DNA of 64,000 nt, from contig NW_027052958.1 in assembly GCF_011386835.1 (NCBI RefSeq), forward strand, positions 1-64,000, in the 5' to 3' direction. Both the position numbers and the translations under genes were made by a program. Positions 11,401 to 22,535 of the stretch are shown here, piece by piece; position 1 is the stretch's first letter, and each line of letters starts with the position of its first letter. The notes below the pieces were generated by a model that had not been told where the DNA came from, made no database searches, and was given only the letters and a program-made list of their open reading frames with translations. This stretch comes from Chrysemys picta bellii (lineage: Eukaryota; Chordata; Testudines; Emydidae).

Positions 11401-13879
11401 TCCCTCCAGTGACAGGGAGAATGCCAGGCTCTGCTCCGCGTGGAATCTGAGCTCAGCAGCAGCAAATCCGCCCTGGGTCTGGTCCTTTTCTCTCTCTCTC
11501 TTTCTTTTTCCATTTGGTCAAACGGCACCTACACAAGCCGTGAAAAAAATGCCTGCCCGTGAAGCGAGGAGAGGGCGCCGGGTCTGTAAATAAGAAGTGA
11601 GTACTGGCACAATAGCGTGCGTTTCTAGATCAAAGTCTGTCTGAATGCTGCATGCTCCCTTGCTTTCCCAATGCCTCCTCGCAGGAGGGACTCAGGGCTG
11701 CTCAGTCCCCCTTCACCCCTTTCCTTCCTGTGCCTCCGTCCCAGATTTTGCACGCTCGGTTAAACACCCGCCTGGCTTTTGTTTCTAACACTTCTCCTTT
11801 GTCTAAGGTGGGTGTAGCTCCCCCTGACCGGGAGGGTCAGGCTGGGCTCTGGGCTCCCACCCGGACCATTTCGCCGGCCAAACCCCGCTCTGCAACGATG
11901 TCTTTTGCAAGCGCTTTACATCCAGCACATCTTTGCGAGCTGGCTGCTGGGGAGAGGGGGAGAGGAAAGGGGCCAGGGCCCGTTCTGGCTGGAGCGTCCA
12001 TGCTTTGCTCCTCTCGGGGGTGTGAAAACGTCCTTGTCAACTGCATTATAGATGGGTGTCAGCAGGAGGCTGGGGAAGTTGATGGGAGGGATGCAGAGCA
12101 TCACTGGGTGGATCAGTTTAGGGCGCCTCACAGCCGTCCTGTTCGCCTTTGTTAGCTGCATTCAGCGGGCTGCAGGGGGAGTGTAGCAGGAGAACTGGGG
12201 GGGCAGGTCTGCCCTTCTTCATGGTGCTAGGATGTGTGTGTGTCTGTCTGCAATTGTCGAAGCCAGGCAGAAAGAGGAGCAGTTTCCTAGTCTACAGCAT
12301 GAGGCTTGGCGTAGCCTGAGGTGCCCCCAGTTTTGGGTTTGGACAGAGGGTCGTGATAATATAATAGGAAAAATTCCCACTGGCAAGCAGAGCTCTGACT
12401 GAAAGAAAACGTGATGGCTCTCCCCTCCCCCCCCATCACAAGTCGTGTCAATCCGAGGAGAGAGCACAGCTTGAAGGAGCAGTTATTAAATCAGGCGTCC
12501 TTCCCAGACTTAGCCTCACACATCGATTTTTGTCCAGGGGCATATCAATAGCTTCATACAGTGTTCCATGCCCACTACACTTGAAGGGTATTTGCATGCT
12601 GATCTGGTGCTCCCAGTTAGTTAGAACCAGATTCTAGTTTTCTAGTAGCTGAACAGTAACTATTTCATAGCCGTGCACCGAGGCACGAGCGGAGCTTTTT
12701 CATTTGGGGCTGCCTTTTCATCCTCTAACCCTCCCCTCCCTCCTCCCCCCCCCCCCGGGTTCAGGTCCAGTATATTAATTTCCTAGGTCTGCCTTTCTTC
12801 TGACCTGTATTGCATGATTCTTTTTGAATGAGAGTTCCTGTAACCCTGTAGGTTAACCTCCAGCGGGTGTTCAAGAGAAGATCCTATCCCTGTGGAAAAT
12901 GACACTCCCTTCCTCCTCTGGGGGCATTCCCAGCTTCCAGAGACCTGGGAGAGAGACTTTTGAATCTACATTTAGAAGTAGGCTTTCCTCACAACAGCTG
13001 AAAGTGGTGTTGCAGCCATTCAAAATATATTAATAATTTTAAATATTGTATTGTTGTTGAAATCTTCCCTCAGGGGACCTTTAAGTGTACGTGATGTGGA
13101 TTATTCTTATATAATTACTAGTGTATTTACTTGTAATCACATGCGTTATGGGGCCACTCGACAACACACGCAGGTGATCATTACTGCGCCAGTGGGTTTC
13201 TTGTAGCAGTAAACAATCAAATATCCTATAATAAGATGATTGACTTTTCCAACAGGCATGCGCATGTGTTCCTGGTATTTCCTAAAAGGGTTTAGCCAAC
13301 ACTTTCAAAGTGTTAGAATTAATAATGAATCATTTTTATAGTTACCTGTGTGGGAATTTGAAAGTGAACTGCAAATATTCTAATGAGTGTCTGAATGCAG
13401 AGTTGAGGGTATGTAAGACTTAAGGAAAGAGTCCTGTTTTCCTGATAGTTTTTTAACGCTGACTAAAATGTAGTCTGAGAAGCATATTAGCAATGCCTAA
13501 GATTGTTCAAGATGTGAGGACGCTCTACAGAAAAATATCTTTTTATACTGATTCAAAGGAACAGAAGAAAATAGGGAAAATACTGCATGTTAGAACTACA
13601 CTTGCAGAGTATTTATAGAGGACATATATATAGTAAACAATGCAAGTGTGTGTATGCATGCATGTGTGTTCATATAAATAGCATATTATTAGTCCTAGCA
13701 GTAGCTGAAACCAGTCATTCTGTAGTAATAGAACATGGTGTACAAGTGAAATGCATTTATAACACAGCTATCTATGAACTCTATTTTGAATTAATAGGAT
13801 CTCTGTAACCTCCTGGCAAGAAGGGTGTACACCTCTGTCCAACGCTGTGGGCGTTAACATTCTTTTTCTGTTTTATTAG
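11400..13879. other. No gene recognised; upstream intron or flank of KCNK2 exon
   Basis: A moderately GC-rich stretch to about 12,500, then AT-rich sequence. A short frame at 11,550 (MPAREARRGRRVCK, stop) sits just before a GTGAGT and might be part of a non-coding leader exon, but nothing confirms it. The 22-nt block at 13,471-13,492 recurs at 15,773-15,794. Confidence 0.5.
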
Positions 13880-14190
13880 TGGCGGCACCTGACTTGCTGG
13901 ATCCCAAATCTGCCACTCAGAACTCCAAACCACGGCTATTGTTTTCTACAAAACCCACAGTGCTCTCGTCACGAGAGGAATGTGATTCGGCTATTAATGT
14001 TATGAAATGGAAGACTGTCTCAATGATTTTTCTGCTGGTTGTTGTATATTTAATAATTGGAGCTACTGTCTTCAAAGCCCTGGAGCAGCCACGTGAAACT
14101 TCCCAAAGAGCCACCATTGTGATTCAGAAGCAGACGTTTGTATCTGAGCGTTCCTGTGTGAATGCATCGGAGCTCGATGAACTAATTCAG
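13880..14190 (+). CDS. KCNK2: KCNK2 (TREK-1) exon: N-terminal tail and first membrane helix
   Basis: This exon encodes the start of a two-pore-domain potassium channel that carries background K+ current across the plasma membrane. The frame runs [11 protein letters not shown]..., then MKWKTVS and a hydrophobic helix ([17 protein letters not shown]), then KALEQP and part of the extracellular cap with the conserved Cys in [13 protein letters not shown]. This matches TREK-1 closely. The acceptor is tttattag|TGGCGG; the donor is ATTCAG|GTCATT, where known TREK-1 continues with QIVAAIN. There is no ATG in frame at its start, so initiation is in an upstream exon. No stop or shift is seen. The following exons, with the pore and remaining helices, are not in the window. 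A CENPF pseudogene begins 4 kb downstream on the same strand, so this is either the real gene with a very long intron or a duplicated fragment. Confidence 0.9.
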
Positions 14191-14721
14191 GTCATTCATG
14201 CAAAAAAGTAACTTGTTCCTATGTTTTAGAAGAATGAATTCTTCTATAGCAATGGTTCTGTAATAAATGGGACACCGCTGTATCAGCATTTGAGCTGCAA
14301 ATGTAGCAAGAAGGCTAACTTAAGACAGAAAAGTTGGCAATAGCATTTTTAAATGAGGCTTCAGCTGAAAAGTCATTGCTAATTTTTGTTTATATTCAGT
14401 GTGCATTATAGACAACTTTTAAATTGAAGGCTCCTGTGCTAATTAAATGACTATTCATTAGCACTATGTACAATTTAATAGTTCACAAAGGAATGGGTGT
14501 ATTGATTGAGCCTTACTTGCTTTGTCTATATTGGGAAAGCAGAGCATTGCCAACCATTACCTTAAGAAAGTTCAGATTTATCATTACTTTAGCAAACAAT
14601 TCTCTCTTCTAGCTGGACGTTTATTTCCACAGTTTTTTGTTTTAAATACAGCAAAATAATATTAGCTAGCTATTGCCATTACAAATCTTGTTTTTTTTTT
14701 AATTTCAACATCGAAAGGCTA

Positions 14722-14789
14722 AATCCTCAGCTGATAGAAATCAGCATCACTCCGTTGAAGTCAGCTTATACCACCTCATGATCTGGCTC
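14722..14789. repeat. Self-complementary hairpin repeat, copy 1
   Basis: The sequence atcctcagctgatagaaatcagcatca pairs imperfectly with gaagtcagcttatacca...atctgg. It belongs to the same family as 46,204-46,288 and 54,904-54,975 (gccagatcctcagctggtg... type). Confidence 0.5.
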
Positions 14790-14825
14790 ATCATATTCTC
14801 AGGTGTTTCAAATGGCACCGTGAAC

Positions 14826-15772
14826 TCAGGGGTTGTACCTTATGACTGGAGAATTGCAAATGTAATACTTCTATTTTAGAAAGGGGAAAAAATGTGATTT
14901 GGGAAAGTACAGGCCTTTTAGTTTGGCCTCAATTGTATGCAATTTTGAAAGTAGTTAAAGACATAGAGGTAAAAAAGGCAATTGGGATAAAATACATGTT
15001 TTTACAAAAAGGAGATCGCTGAGAAGATAACTGATTTTCTAGACAAAGGAAATGCATTAGATGTAATCTACCTGGATTTCAGTAAGGCATTTGATTCAAT
15101 TCCACAGGAGAAATGATTAGTTAAATTGGAGAAGATGGGGATTAATACAAGAACGAAAGGTGGGTAAGGAGTCGGGTAAAAGGAGACTACAACTGGTCAT
15201 ACTGAAAAGTGAACTGTCAGGCTGGAGGAGTTGTTGAGTTCCTCAGGAATCATTCTTGGAACCAATCTTATTTAACATTTTCATTAATGACCTTTGCACA
15301 AAAAGTGGGAATGAGCTAGTAAAATTTGTGGAGGACACAAAATTGGGATGTATTGCCAATACAGAGAGGACTGGAATGTCATACAAGAAAATTTGGATGA
15401 CTTTGAAAATTGGAGTAATAGGAATGAGATGAAATGTAGTGGTATAAAGTGCAAGGTCATGCACTTAGGGACTAACAGTTAGAATTTTTGTTATAAACTG
15501 GGGACGTATCAGTTGGAAGCAACAGAAGAGGAGAAAGACAGGGATGACTATGTGCTGTCAATATGATGCATCTGTAAAAAAGGCTAATGCAATTCTAGGC
15601 TGCATCAGGCGAGGTATTTCCAGTAGAGTTAGGGAAGTGTTAGTACTGTTATACAAGGCACTGGTGAGACCATATCTGGAATACTGTGTGCAGTTTTGGT
15701 CTCCCATGTTTAAGAAAGATGAAATCAAACTGGAACAGGTGCAGAGAAGAGTTACTAGGATGACCAGAGGCC
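14826..15772 (+). mobile_element. Old CR1 LINE, reverse transcriptase fragment
   Basis: Translates in broken frames to CR1 reverse transcriptase: VIYLDFSKAFDSIPQ near 15,070, then the segment leading to [20 protein letters not shown] and QVQRRVTRM near 15,640-15,760. Many stops and shifts mark it as old. It ends abruptly mid-ORF at 15,772, where a 22-nt copy of sequence from 13,471 begins. Confidence 0.8.
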
Positions 15773-15974
15773 TAGTCTGAGAAGCATATTAGCATTTATA
15801 TATATAACTAACATATTAACCAATCGTGGTGGGTTGGTTTTTTTGGTAGCACGGGAGAATCTGTCTCTCTTGTGGGATTTGCAGAATCTAAGTTTTTTGC
15901 AGCTGGGAGTGGGATAAATATAAAAGAAACAATGCAGGAGCAGGTGGGAGTAGATATTGGAGGCAGGATGGGAG

Positions 15975-16237
15975 TGGGATTAAAAAAATAGTCCCATGTA
16001 GGGCTTTACATCAGATGAGTGAAGTTTTGGAACATCTTTCCAAGGGGAGTAGTGGGGGACAAAAATCCTAACTTGTTTTAAGACTGAGCTTGCTAAATGC
16101 CCGGAGGAGATGGTATGATGCAATTGCCTACAATGGCATATGGCCCATCCGCAATGGCTATTAGCAAATATCTCCAATAGCACTAGACGGGGAGGGCTAT
16201 GAGTTACTAGAGAGAATTCTTTCCCAGGTGTCTAGCT
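15975..16237 (+). mobile_element. CR1/L3-like LINE 3' fragment
   Basis: The run gttttggaacatctttccaaggggagtagtgg and what follows resembles the 3' portion of CR1/L3 LINEs. It is cut at its right end by the hAT element at 16,238. Confidence 0.5.
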
Positions 16238-16776
16238 CAGGGGGGGCAAACTTTTTTTTGGCCTGAGGGCCACATCAGGGTTCAAAATTGTATGGAGGGC
16301 TGGGTAGGGGAGGCGGTGCCTCCCCAAATAGCCTGGCCCCTGCCCCTATCCACCCCCTCTGACTTCCCGCCCCCTGACTGGCCCCCTCAGAATAGCCGAC
16401 CATCCACCCCCCCCGCTCCTTGTCCCCTGACTGCCCCCTCTAGTGACCCCCCCACCTTAACTGCCCCCCCCAGGACTCCGTCCCCTGACAGGTCCCCCAG
16501 GACTCCCACGCCCTATCCAACTGCTCCCTGTCCCCTGACTGCCCCGACCCATATGCATACCCCTGCGGTGTGACTGCCTACGGCAAATGGCAGGGTGGGG
16601 GGCAGTCAGAGAACAGGGGGCATTGGATGGGGTGGAGACTCAAGGGGAGGGCGGTCAGGGGAGGGGGAGCGGGGGAAGTGCCGGGGCTCGCCTACCTGGC
16701 CGGGAGCTCGGGTGCACCGGACAGGACGGTCTTGTGGGCTGGATGTGGCCCGCAGGCTGTAGTTTGCCCACCCCTG
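16238..16776. mobile_element. hAT element with C-rich interior
   Basis: Left end cagggggggcaaactt, right end the complement of caggggtgggcaaact. Just inside the left end is ggcctgagggccacatc and inside the right end the matching ggatgtggcccgcaggc. The middle (16,330-16,560) is a C-rich near-repeat with a ccctgactgcccc motif, also seen in the element at 38.75 kb. A truncated relative sits at 33,740-33,779. Confidence 0.8.
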
Positions 16777-17167
16777 GTAGAGATCAACCTCCCTGAGCCA
16801 CCCGCTGCAGCCCTGGCTTCAGCTGCATGTGTAAGCGGGGCCCATAGCAGGCCGCCTGTGCTCACAGGAAGTGTGCTGTGCTGGCCCCAGCCTGCACAGG
16901 TCACTGGCCAGTAGGAATAGATTTGCGGCAGACACTCCATAGCAAGTGCCAGCAGGTCACTGTTTCTCAAGCCCTCTTGTGCACACTCCTCTTTGGAAAA
17001 CTGTCTGTTTGTGTGCAGGTCTTTGTTTAGCATCTTCTGACTCCTGTTGCACTGTTTTTTCTTGTGACTGCTGTCAACTGTTGTAAGAAAACTTCTTTCT
17101 TTGTAGCAAATGGCAAGCAATTTGGTCTGCTGGTAGGATGTTATCTCTTTTTCTGGTGCCACCTTGG

Positions 17168-18180
17168 ATGACTTGGCTCCATGTCTAATTGGCAGCCGGT
17201 ATCAAGTGGAGTGCCCCAAGTGTCGGTCCTGGGGCCGGTTTTGTTCGATATCTTCATTAATGATCTGGAGGATGGCGTGGACTGCACTCTCAGCAAGTTT
17301 GCAGATGACACTAAACTGGGAGGAGTGGTAGATACGGTGGAGGGTAGGGATAGGATACAGAGGGACCTAGACCAATTAGAGGATTGGGCCAAAAGAAACC
17401 TGATGAGGTTCAACACGGACAAGTGCAGAGTTCTGCACTAGGATGGAAGAATCCCATGCGCTGCTACAGACTAGGGACCGAATGGCTAGGCAGCAGTTCT
17501 GCAGAAAAGGACCTAGGGGTTACAGTGGATGAGAAGCTGGATATGAGTCAACAGTGTGCCCTTGTTGCCAAGAAGGCTAACGGCATTTTGGGCTGTGTAA
17601 GTAGGGGCATTGCCAGCAAATCGAGGGACGTGATCATTCCCCTCTATTGCACAATGGTGAGGCTTCAACTGGAGTACTGTGTCCAGTTTTGGGCCCCACA
17701 CTACAAGGAGGATTTGGAAAAATTGGAAAGAGTCCAGCGGAGGGCAACAAAAATGATTAGGGGGCTGGAGCACATGACTTATGAGGAGAGGCTGAGGGAA
17801 CTGGGATTGTTTAGTCTGCAGAAGAGAAGAATGAGGGGGGATTTGATAGCTGCTTTCAACTACCTGAAAGGGGGTTCCAAAGAGGATGGATCTAGACTGT
17901 TCTCTGTGGTAACAGATGACAGAATAAGGAGTAATGGTCTCAAGTTGCAGTGGGGGAGGTTTAGGTTGGATAGTAGGAAAAACTTTTTCACTAGGAGGTG
18001 GTGAAGCACTGGAATGGGTTACTTAGGGAGGTGGTGGAATCACCTTCCTTAGAGGTTTTTAAGATCAGGCTTGACAAAGCCCTGGCTGGGATGATTTAGT
18101 TGGGAATTGGTCCTGCTTTGAGTTGGACTAAATGACCTCCTGAGGTCCCTTCCAGCCCTGATATTCTATGATTCTATGAC
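17168..18180 (+). mobile_element. CR1 LINE, 3' part of ORF2 and tail
   Basis: Encodes the end of a CR1 reverse transcriptase: [20 protein letters not shown], then [10 protein letters not shown] with the catalytic FADD, then [10 protein letters not shown]..., [11 protein letters not shown] and [14 protein letters not shown] frameshift near 17,440 splits it into two overlapping frames. The 3' untranslated part ends in the diagnostic repeat (tgatattctatgattctatg) at about 18,178. It is 5'-truncated, as usual for CR1. It looks younger than the copy at 14.8 kb and sits 80 bp before the start codon of the CENPF copy. Confidence 0.9.
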
Positions 18181-18259
18181 TTGTCCAAAGTCTTTACAAG
18201 TTCGTATGATTCAGGTTCAGTGATGTACACTTTGTATGAAGGAAAAAAGCTGATATAAA

Positions 18260-18420
18260 ATGAGCTGGGTTGCGGAAGAGTGGTAAAAGGCCTTTCCACG
18301 AGGGCCCTTCAGAAGATTCAAGAGCTTGAAAGTCAACTAGACAAGCTTAAAAAAGAACGACAGAAAAGACAGTTTCAGCTTGAATCGCTGGCGGCAGCTT
18401 TGCAAAAGCAGAAGCAGAAG
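18260..18420 (+). pseudogene. CENPF: CENPF first coding exon, frameshifted
   Basis: Begins MSWVAEEW, matching the CENPF N-terminus, then a 1-nt deletion in taaaa (18,284-18,288) gives an immediate TAA. The other frame continues KGLSTRALQKIQELESQLDK and on to ALQKQKQK, the start of the N-terminal coiled coil. The end AAG|GTCATA is a weak but possible donor. Confidence 0.9.
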
Positions 18421-18943
18421 GTCATAGTCTTAATGCACCATGTAACTTTTAATACAATTTTGTTCTGCTCATATCCATTCAGAGTGCTGCTGCAAAGATT
18501 CCCCTGCCTGTCACTTTGACCACGTCATCTCTCTCGGCGCCCCTCCATTCCTGTTGCAACAAACAAGCTGCTTGTCTTCACTTCCTAGCTCCTTCATGGC
18601 CTACCCCAACCTAGGCATCCTTTTTTTCATTCACTATTGAAATGTCAACTCCCGCCTCTGACTGGCCCATAACACATACATTTTGTTAAATTTTTAAACA
18701 CTCACCTTTGTGTTTTCTCCCATGCTGTCAACTTGTGCTTGGGAAGAGCCCCCCATAACCATCTGCAAAGTCACCTCATCTTCTTTCAAAGTCCTCCTTA
18801 CAACTCTCCTTTGCTGTGATGCCTACAAAAAACTTGACAACAGTTAAGCTGTGGTCTCAGTACGCAAGCTGCCTATCCTAGTGACCAATGGTGTCTCATT
18901 GCTTCCTTGTACTCTCCCCTTTTTCTTTGTCTTGTACTTAAAT

Positions 18944-19050
18944 TGTAAGCTCTTTGGAGTAGGGACCGTCTTTTTGTTCTATTTGTACAGCGCCTAACAC
19001 AGTGGGGTACTGGTCCATGATGAGGGCTCCTAGGTGTTACGGTAATAGCA
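18944..19050 (+). repeat. L2/MIR-type LINE tail
   Basis: The run gtaagctctttggagtaggg ... tacagcgcctaacacagtgg is the widespread amniote LINE tail motif. A second, poorer copy is at about 37,245-37,375. Confidence 0.5.
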
Positions 19051-19454
19051 AACAGTCACTTATACAATGCATCTAGAATGCTGTGCAAACGTTAATCTTA
19101 TGAGGCACAGTGGAAAAAGTATTTTTTTTTAAATACCTTTATGTAAATTGTTTTGATAAATTGATTGTACAGGGTGCTTTGTAAAACAAATTATTTCTAC
19201 AAATGGACATCTGTGAACACTATATAAAAATATAATTTTTGTAAACATACCGAAATTGTCATGTTGATAATTTGCACCCAGTTTCTCATATCAGATACTC
19301 ACTGGTATTTTGTGAACGATTAGCTCAACTTTTTTTGTACCCAACAACAGGCTCATTCAGAATTTACACCAACTTCTCTATCTGAGCGTGGTGGTTTTAA
19401 AATATTGGAGTACGTTCTATTGTAATGGCTTATTAAAAATTGCTGCTTTTATTT

Positions 19455-19625
19455 TCATGGATTCTTAGGCCAGAAGGGACCACTGTGATCATCCATTCTG
19501 ATCTTTTATATAACACAAGTCACAGAACCTCCCAGAAATAATTCCTAGAGCAGATCTTTTAGAGAAATCTTGACTTAAACATTTAAAAATATTATGGACA
19601 ACAGTAAGAATCCCCCACTTAAGCA
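19455..19625 (-). mobile_element. CR1-family 3' end, reversed
   Basis: The sequence ggccagaagggaccactgtg...aattcctagagcagatctttt on the + strand is the complement of a CR1 3' end found throughout turtles and birds. Only the 3' untranslated part is left. Confidence 0.6.
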
Positions 19626-19627
19626 TC

Positions 19628-19715
19628 ATCAGCATAGTTTGAACCCCAAACCTTCATCATTGTAGCACAGCCTGCTATCGCTTGAGCTAAAAGGACATAA
19701 CTCTTAGGTACAGAG
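19628..19715 (-). repeat. tRNA-like SINE head
   Basis: On the - strand tagctcaagcgatagcagg resembles a tRNA A box and gggttcaaac a B box, spaced about as in a tRNA. It does not fold into a sound tRNA and has no intact 3' end, so a tRNA-derived SINE fragment is likelier than a tRNA gene. Confidence 0.4.
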
Positions 19716-20722
19716 CTTCCAATTTAATCAGGGCTTTAGTCACAAAAAAGCCATAACACCTAGGTTGATAGCTGATAAGATTAATGTCTGCATAACATCA
19801 TTGCTGCCATCAAAAAATTGACATACCGGTAAAATGTAGACTACTCACTAACAGTTTTTGTGCTAATACTCACCCTGTGAGCGGTGATTGACACCTGTGT
19901 AAAGTAGTGAAGGGAAATGACACTATCCCACTATCCAGGCCTTGCTGTGTATTCAGTCTTAAACTGTCACTAGCCTCTTGCTCTGGTAGTACTTTTTTGG
20001 GACCATTCTAAGTCCAGTATCTCATAAACTGTCAGGGATAGGAATGTATGCCGTATACTTTGCAAAGGCTGGGGATATCAAATCTGTTTTCCAATGCTAC
20101 ATAACGCAACACAGATCATGAGAGAGAGGATCTTGAAATTGCATTATTCTGATTACTATCTTGCATCCCTCCTTCAAATCAGACATGGCTGTTCCAGCTG
20201 CTATCTTGAGGAAACGCAACTTGAGCATTGATCTCTTACTCTAGTCATTCTGGAAATACTGGTTGCTAACATGGACAGATTTGAAGGGAGAGGAGCAAAA
20301 TGATGATCAGAGTCATATGGCTTTTAAGTTTAGCTCTTCTGATGATGTGCAAGGGCTGTAAGCGCTTTACTGGTCAGGATAGGTGCTTTTTATAGCCAAT
20401 AAACTCTTCCAAGAACAGGTGTGGGGCCACTGATTAGAGAAATCATTTTAATATTAATACCTAGGTGGAAATTAAATGACTTGTGGTGATTATGTATTTT
20501 GATTTTAAATGTTACACAGGGAAGCCTTGCGATACGGATATTGGTAGAATAGCAATATAGCTTTGCGTGTAACTAAAATGTTCAGTGCTGTCAGGGCTTT
20601 GAAAAGTAGTGAATAAAAATATTCAAATACCGCTTTTTTATAAAGCAGAAATTGTTTATTTTGTAAGTGCTCTCCACGCTTCACTCTGAATAAAGATGTG
20701 TATTCCCAGGCTTGATCAAAAT

Positions 20723-20725
<3 letters not shown>

Positions 20726-20758
<33 letters not shown>
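20726..20758. repeat. (AT)n microsatellite
   Basis: About 16 uninterrupted TA units, ending some 22 bp before the CENPF exon at 20,781. It lies in the polypyrimidine and branch-point region of that intron. Confidence 0.95.
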
Positions 20759-20764
<6 letters not shown>

Positions 20765-20780
20765 TGACTAATTAAATTAG

Positions 20781-20978
20781 GTTGAAAATGGAAAAAAATG
20801 AAGGAGCAACACTAAAAAGAGAAAACCAGAGCTTGATGGAATTGTGTGATAATCTTGAGAAAACAAAGCATAAAATTTCATGTGACCTTCAAGTAAAAGA
20901 ATCACAAGTTAATTATCAAGCGGGACAACTAACTTCAAGCAAGAAACAAATTGAAAGACTAGAACAAGAACTTAAAAG
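20781..20978 (+). pseudogene. CENPF: CENPF exon 2-equivalent, frameshifted
   Basis: Acceptor attag|GTT, frame VEN, then one extra nucleotide at about 20,790 gives TGA at 20,799. After the shift it reads EKNEGATLKRENQSLMELCD, then KTKHKISCDLQVKESQVNYQ and finally QIERLEQELKR, very close to CENPF. Donor AAAG|GTGAGA is good and the phase fits the next exon. Confidence 0.9.
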
Positions 20979-21289
20979 GTGAGACCAAACTGTTCTGCTT
21001 TAACTGAAGTGTGGCTGTTATCCCATTTAAGTATTATTTTGCTTAGACATGTAAATGACTGTCAAATTACTGTCTTTGTCCACTTTATCTTACTTTAAAT
21101 GTACTCCATATTTAAATAGACGTTTGAGTTTGTGGCCAAAATTTTCAAACCTGGGTGCCTAAAACAAGGTTCCTGAGTCCCACATTGTTATACTTATAAG
21201 AAGCACAAGGGATCGTTATAGGGAAGAAGGCAGCATGCCGCATTTATTGAGACTACAACAGTTAGCATATGCTTTTCAATCTCTCTCAC

Positions 21290-21726
21290 CGGGGCCGGCT
21301 CTGGCTTTCTGGCTGCCCCAAGCAAAAAAAAAAAAAAACCTGCGGCGCGGCCAGAGCCAGGGTACAGGGGGACTCCTGCCCTTGCTAGCAGGGGCAGGGG
21401 GAGGGAGCGGGGGGGAGAGAGAGAGAAGGGGGGTGCCCAGGGCTTCAGCGGGGCGCTGCCACACGGCCCCTCCCGCCATGCCCCCTGCTGGGAGGCTCCG
21501 CACCGCTCCGGTCGGCTGGGAGGGAAGGACGCGGACTGCCCTGCTGGGCTTGCTGCAGGGCGCTCCCGTCCTCTGCGCCGCCGCCCCCTATACAGCGGCT
21601 GGAGCGGAACAAACAAACAAACAAAAAAAAGCAGCCGTGCCGCCCTACGATTGGGCCGAATGCCGCCTCCTACTAGCTGCCGCCCCAAGCACCAGCTTGC
21701 TCGACTAGTGCCTGGAGCCGGCCCTG
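21290..21726. mobile_element. hAT element with perfect 8-bp TSD
   Basis: Ends cggggccggctctgg and the complement of cagggccggctccag. The duplication tctctcac flanks both ends exactly (21,282-21,289 and 21,727-21,734). Just inside the left end is an A15-type run. The interior is GC-rich and non-coding. Confidence 0.9.
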
Positions 21727-22217
21727 TCTCTCACACACACACATACTGTGCACACAGTCCTGCCAGTTGATGTTTATAGTTATCAGTCCAGAGTCTGGAT
21801 CAATCTAGTGGCCAGCCAGATTGGTCGCAGAGGGGAGCAGGGCTCTGTCGGTCGCGATCCAATGCTCCGGGAGTGTGGCAAGACGAACCCCCAAAGTCTT
21901 ATGGCCAAGCACCCTCTTCTTATACTCCTTTTTCTTTGTTGAAGTCTATGGATTTTGCTGTGTCACTTTGTGACCGGGTTACTTCTTAATTGGTGTATCT
22001 TTTGATGTAAACATTCCAATACACCTCCAAGAGAGTCATCCTGTCCTGGTTCCGATTTAATCAGTTGTCCTTAGGGGTGCCAGCCTTCACCTCAGGGTTG
22101 TCAATTTGCCCTTCCTCAATCATGGATACGTGTTGATGGTTCTTTGGCATCAACAAATCTTGATAAGTGTCTTCGTTCCTCCCTTCTTGACCATCTGCTT
22201 AACAATGGCCTTCCCAC

Positions 22218-22535
22218 CAGGGCCGGCTCTAGGCACCAGCAAAACAAGCTGGTGCTTGGGGCGGCACATTTTTAGGGGCAGCATGGCTGGCGCCAGAATG
22301 CCGCCCCTAAAAAGGTGCCCCGGTCGCCCTAGCTCACCTCCGCTCCTGTTGCCATGGCGCGCGAAACAGCTGATTCGCGCGCCGCTACTTGCCCTTCCTC
22401 CCAGGCTCTCAAACCTGGGAGGAAGGGGGAGATCCCAAGCGGCCATTTCGCACGCCGCTGCTCCCCCTCCCTCCCAGGCTTGGGCACCTGGGAGGGAGGG
22501 GGAGAAGCGGCGCCCGCGCTTCTGCAGTGACCTGG
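22218..22535. mobile_element. Truncated hAT element containing two perfect hairpins
   Basis: Left end cagggccggctctaggcacc, of the same group as the elements at 21,290 and 62,686, but with no matching right end. Inside are a 14-bp perfect stem (22,392-22,405 with 22,414-22,427) and an 18-bp perfect stem (22,461-22,478 with 22,487-22,504), each with an 8-nt loop. Confidence 0.65.

Noticed and set aside
19628..19715. A functional tRNA gene on the - strand
   Set aside because: A-box and B-box-like segments are present, but the acceptor stem and cloverleaf pairing are not; a SINE relic is likelier.
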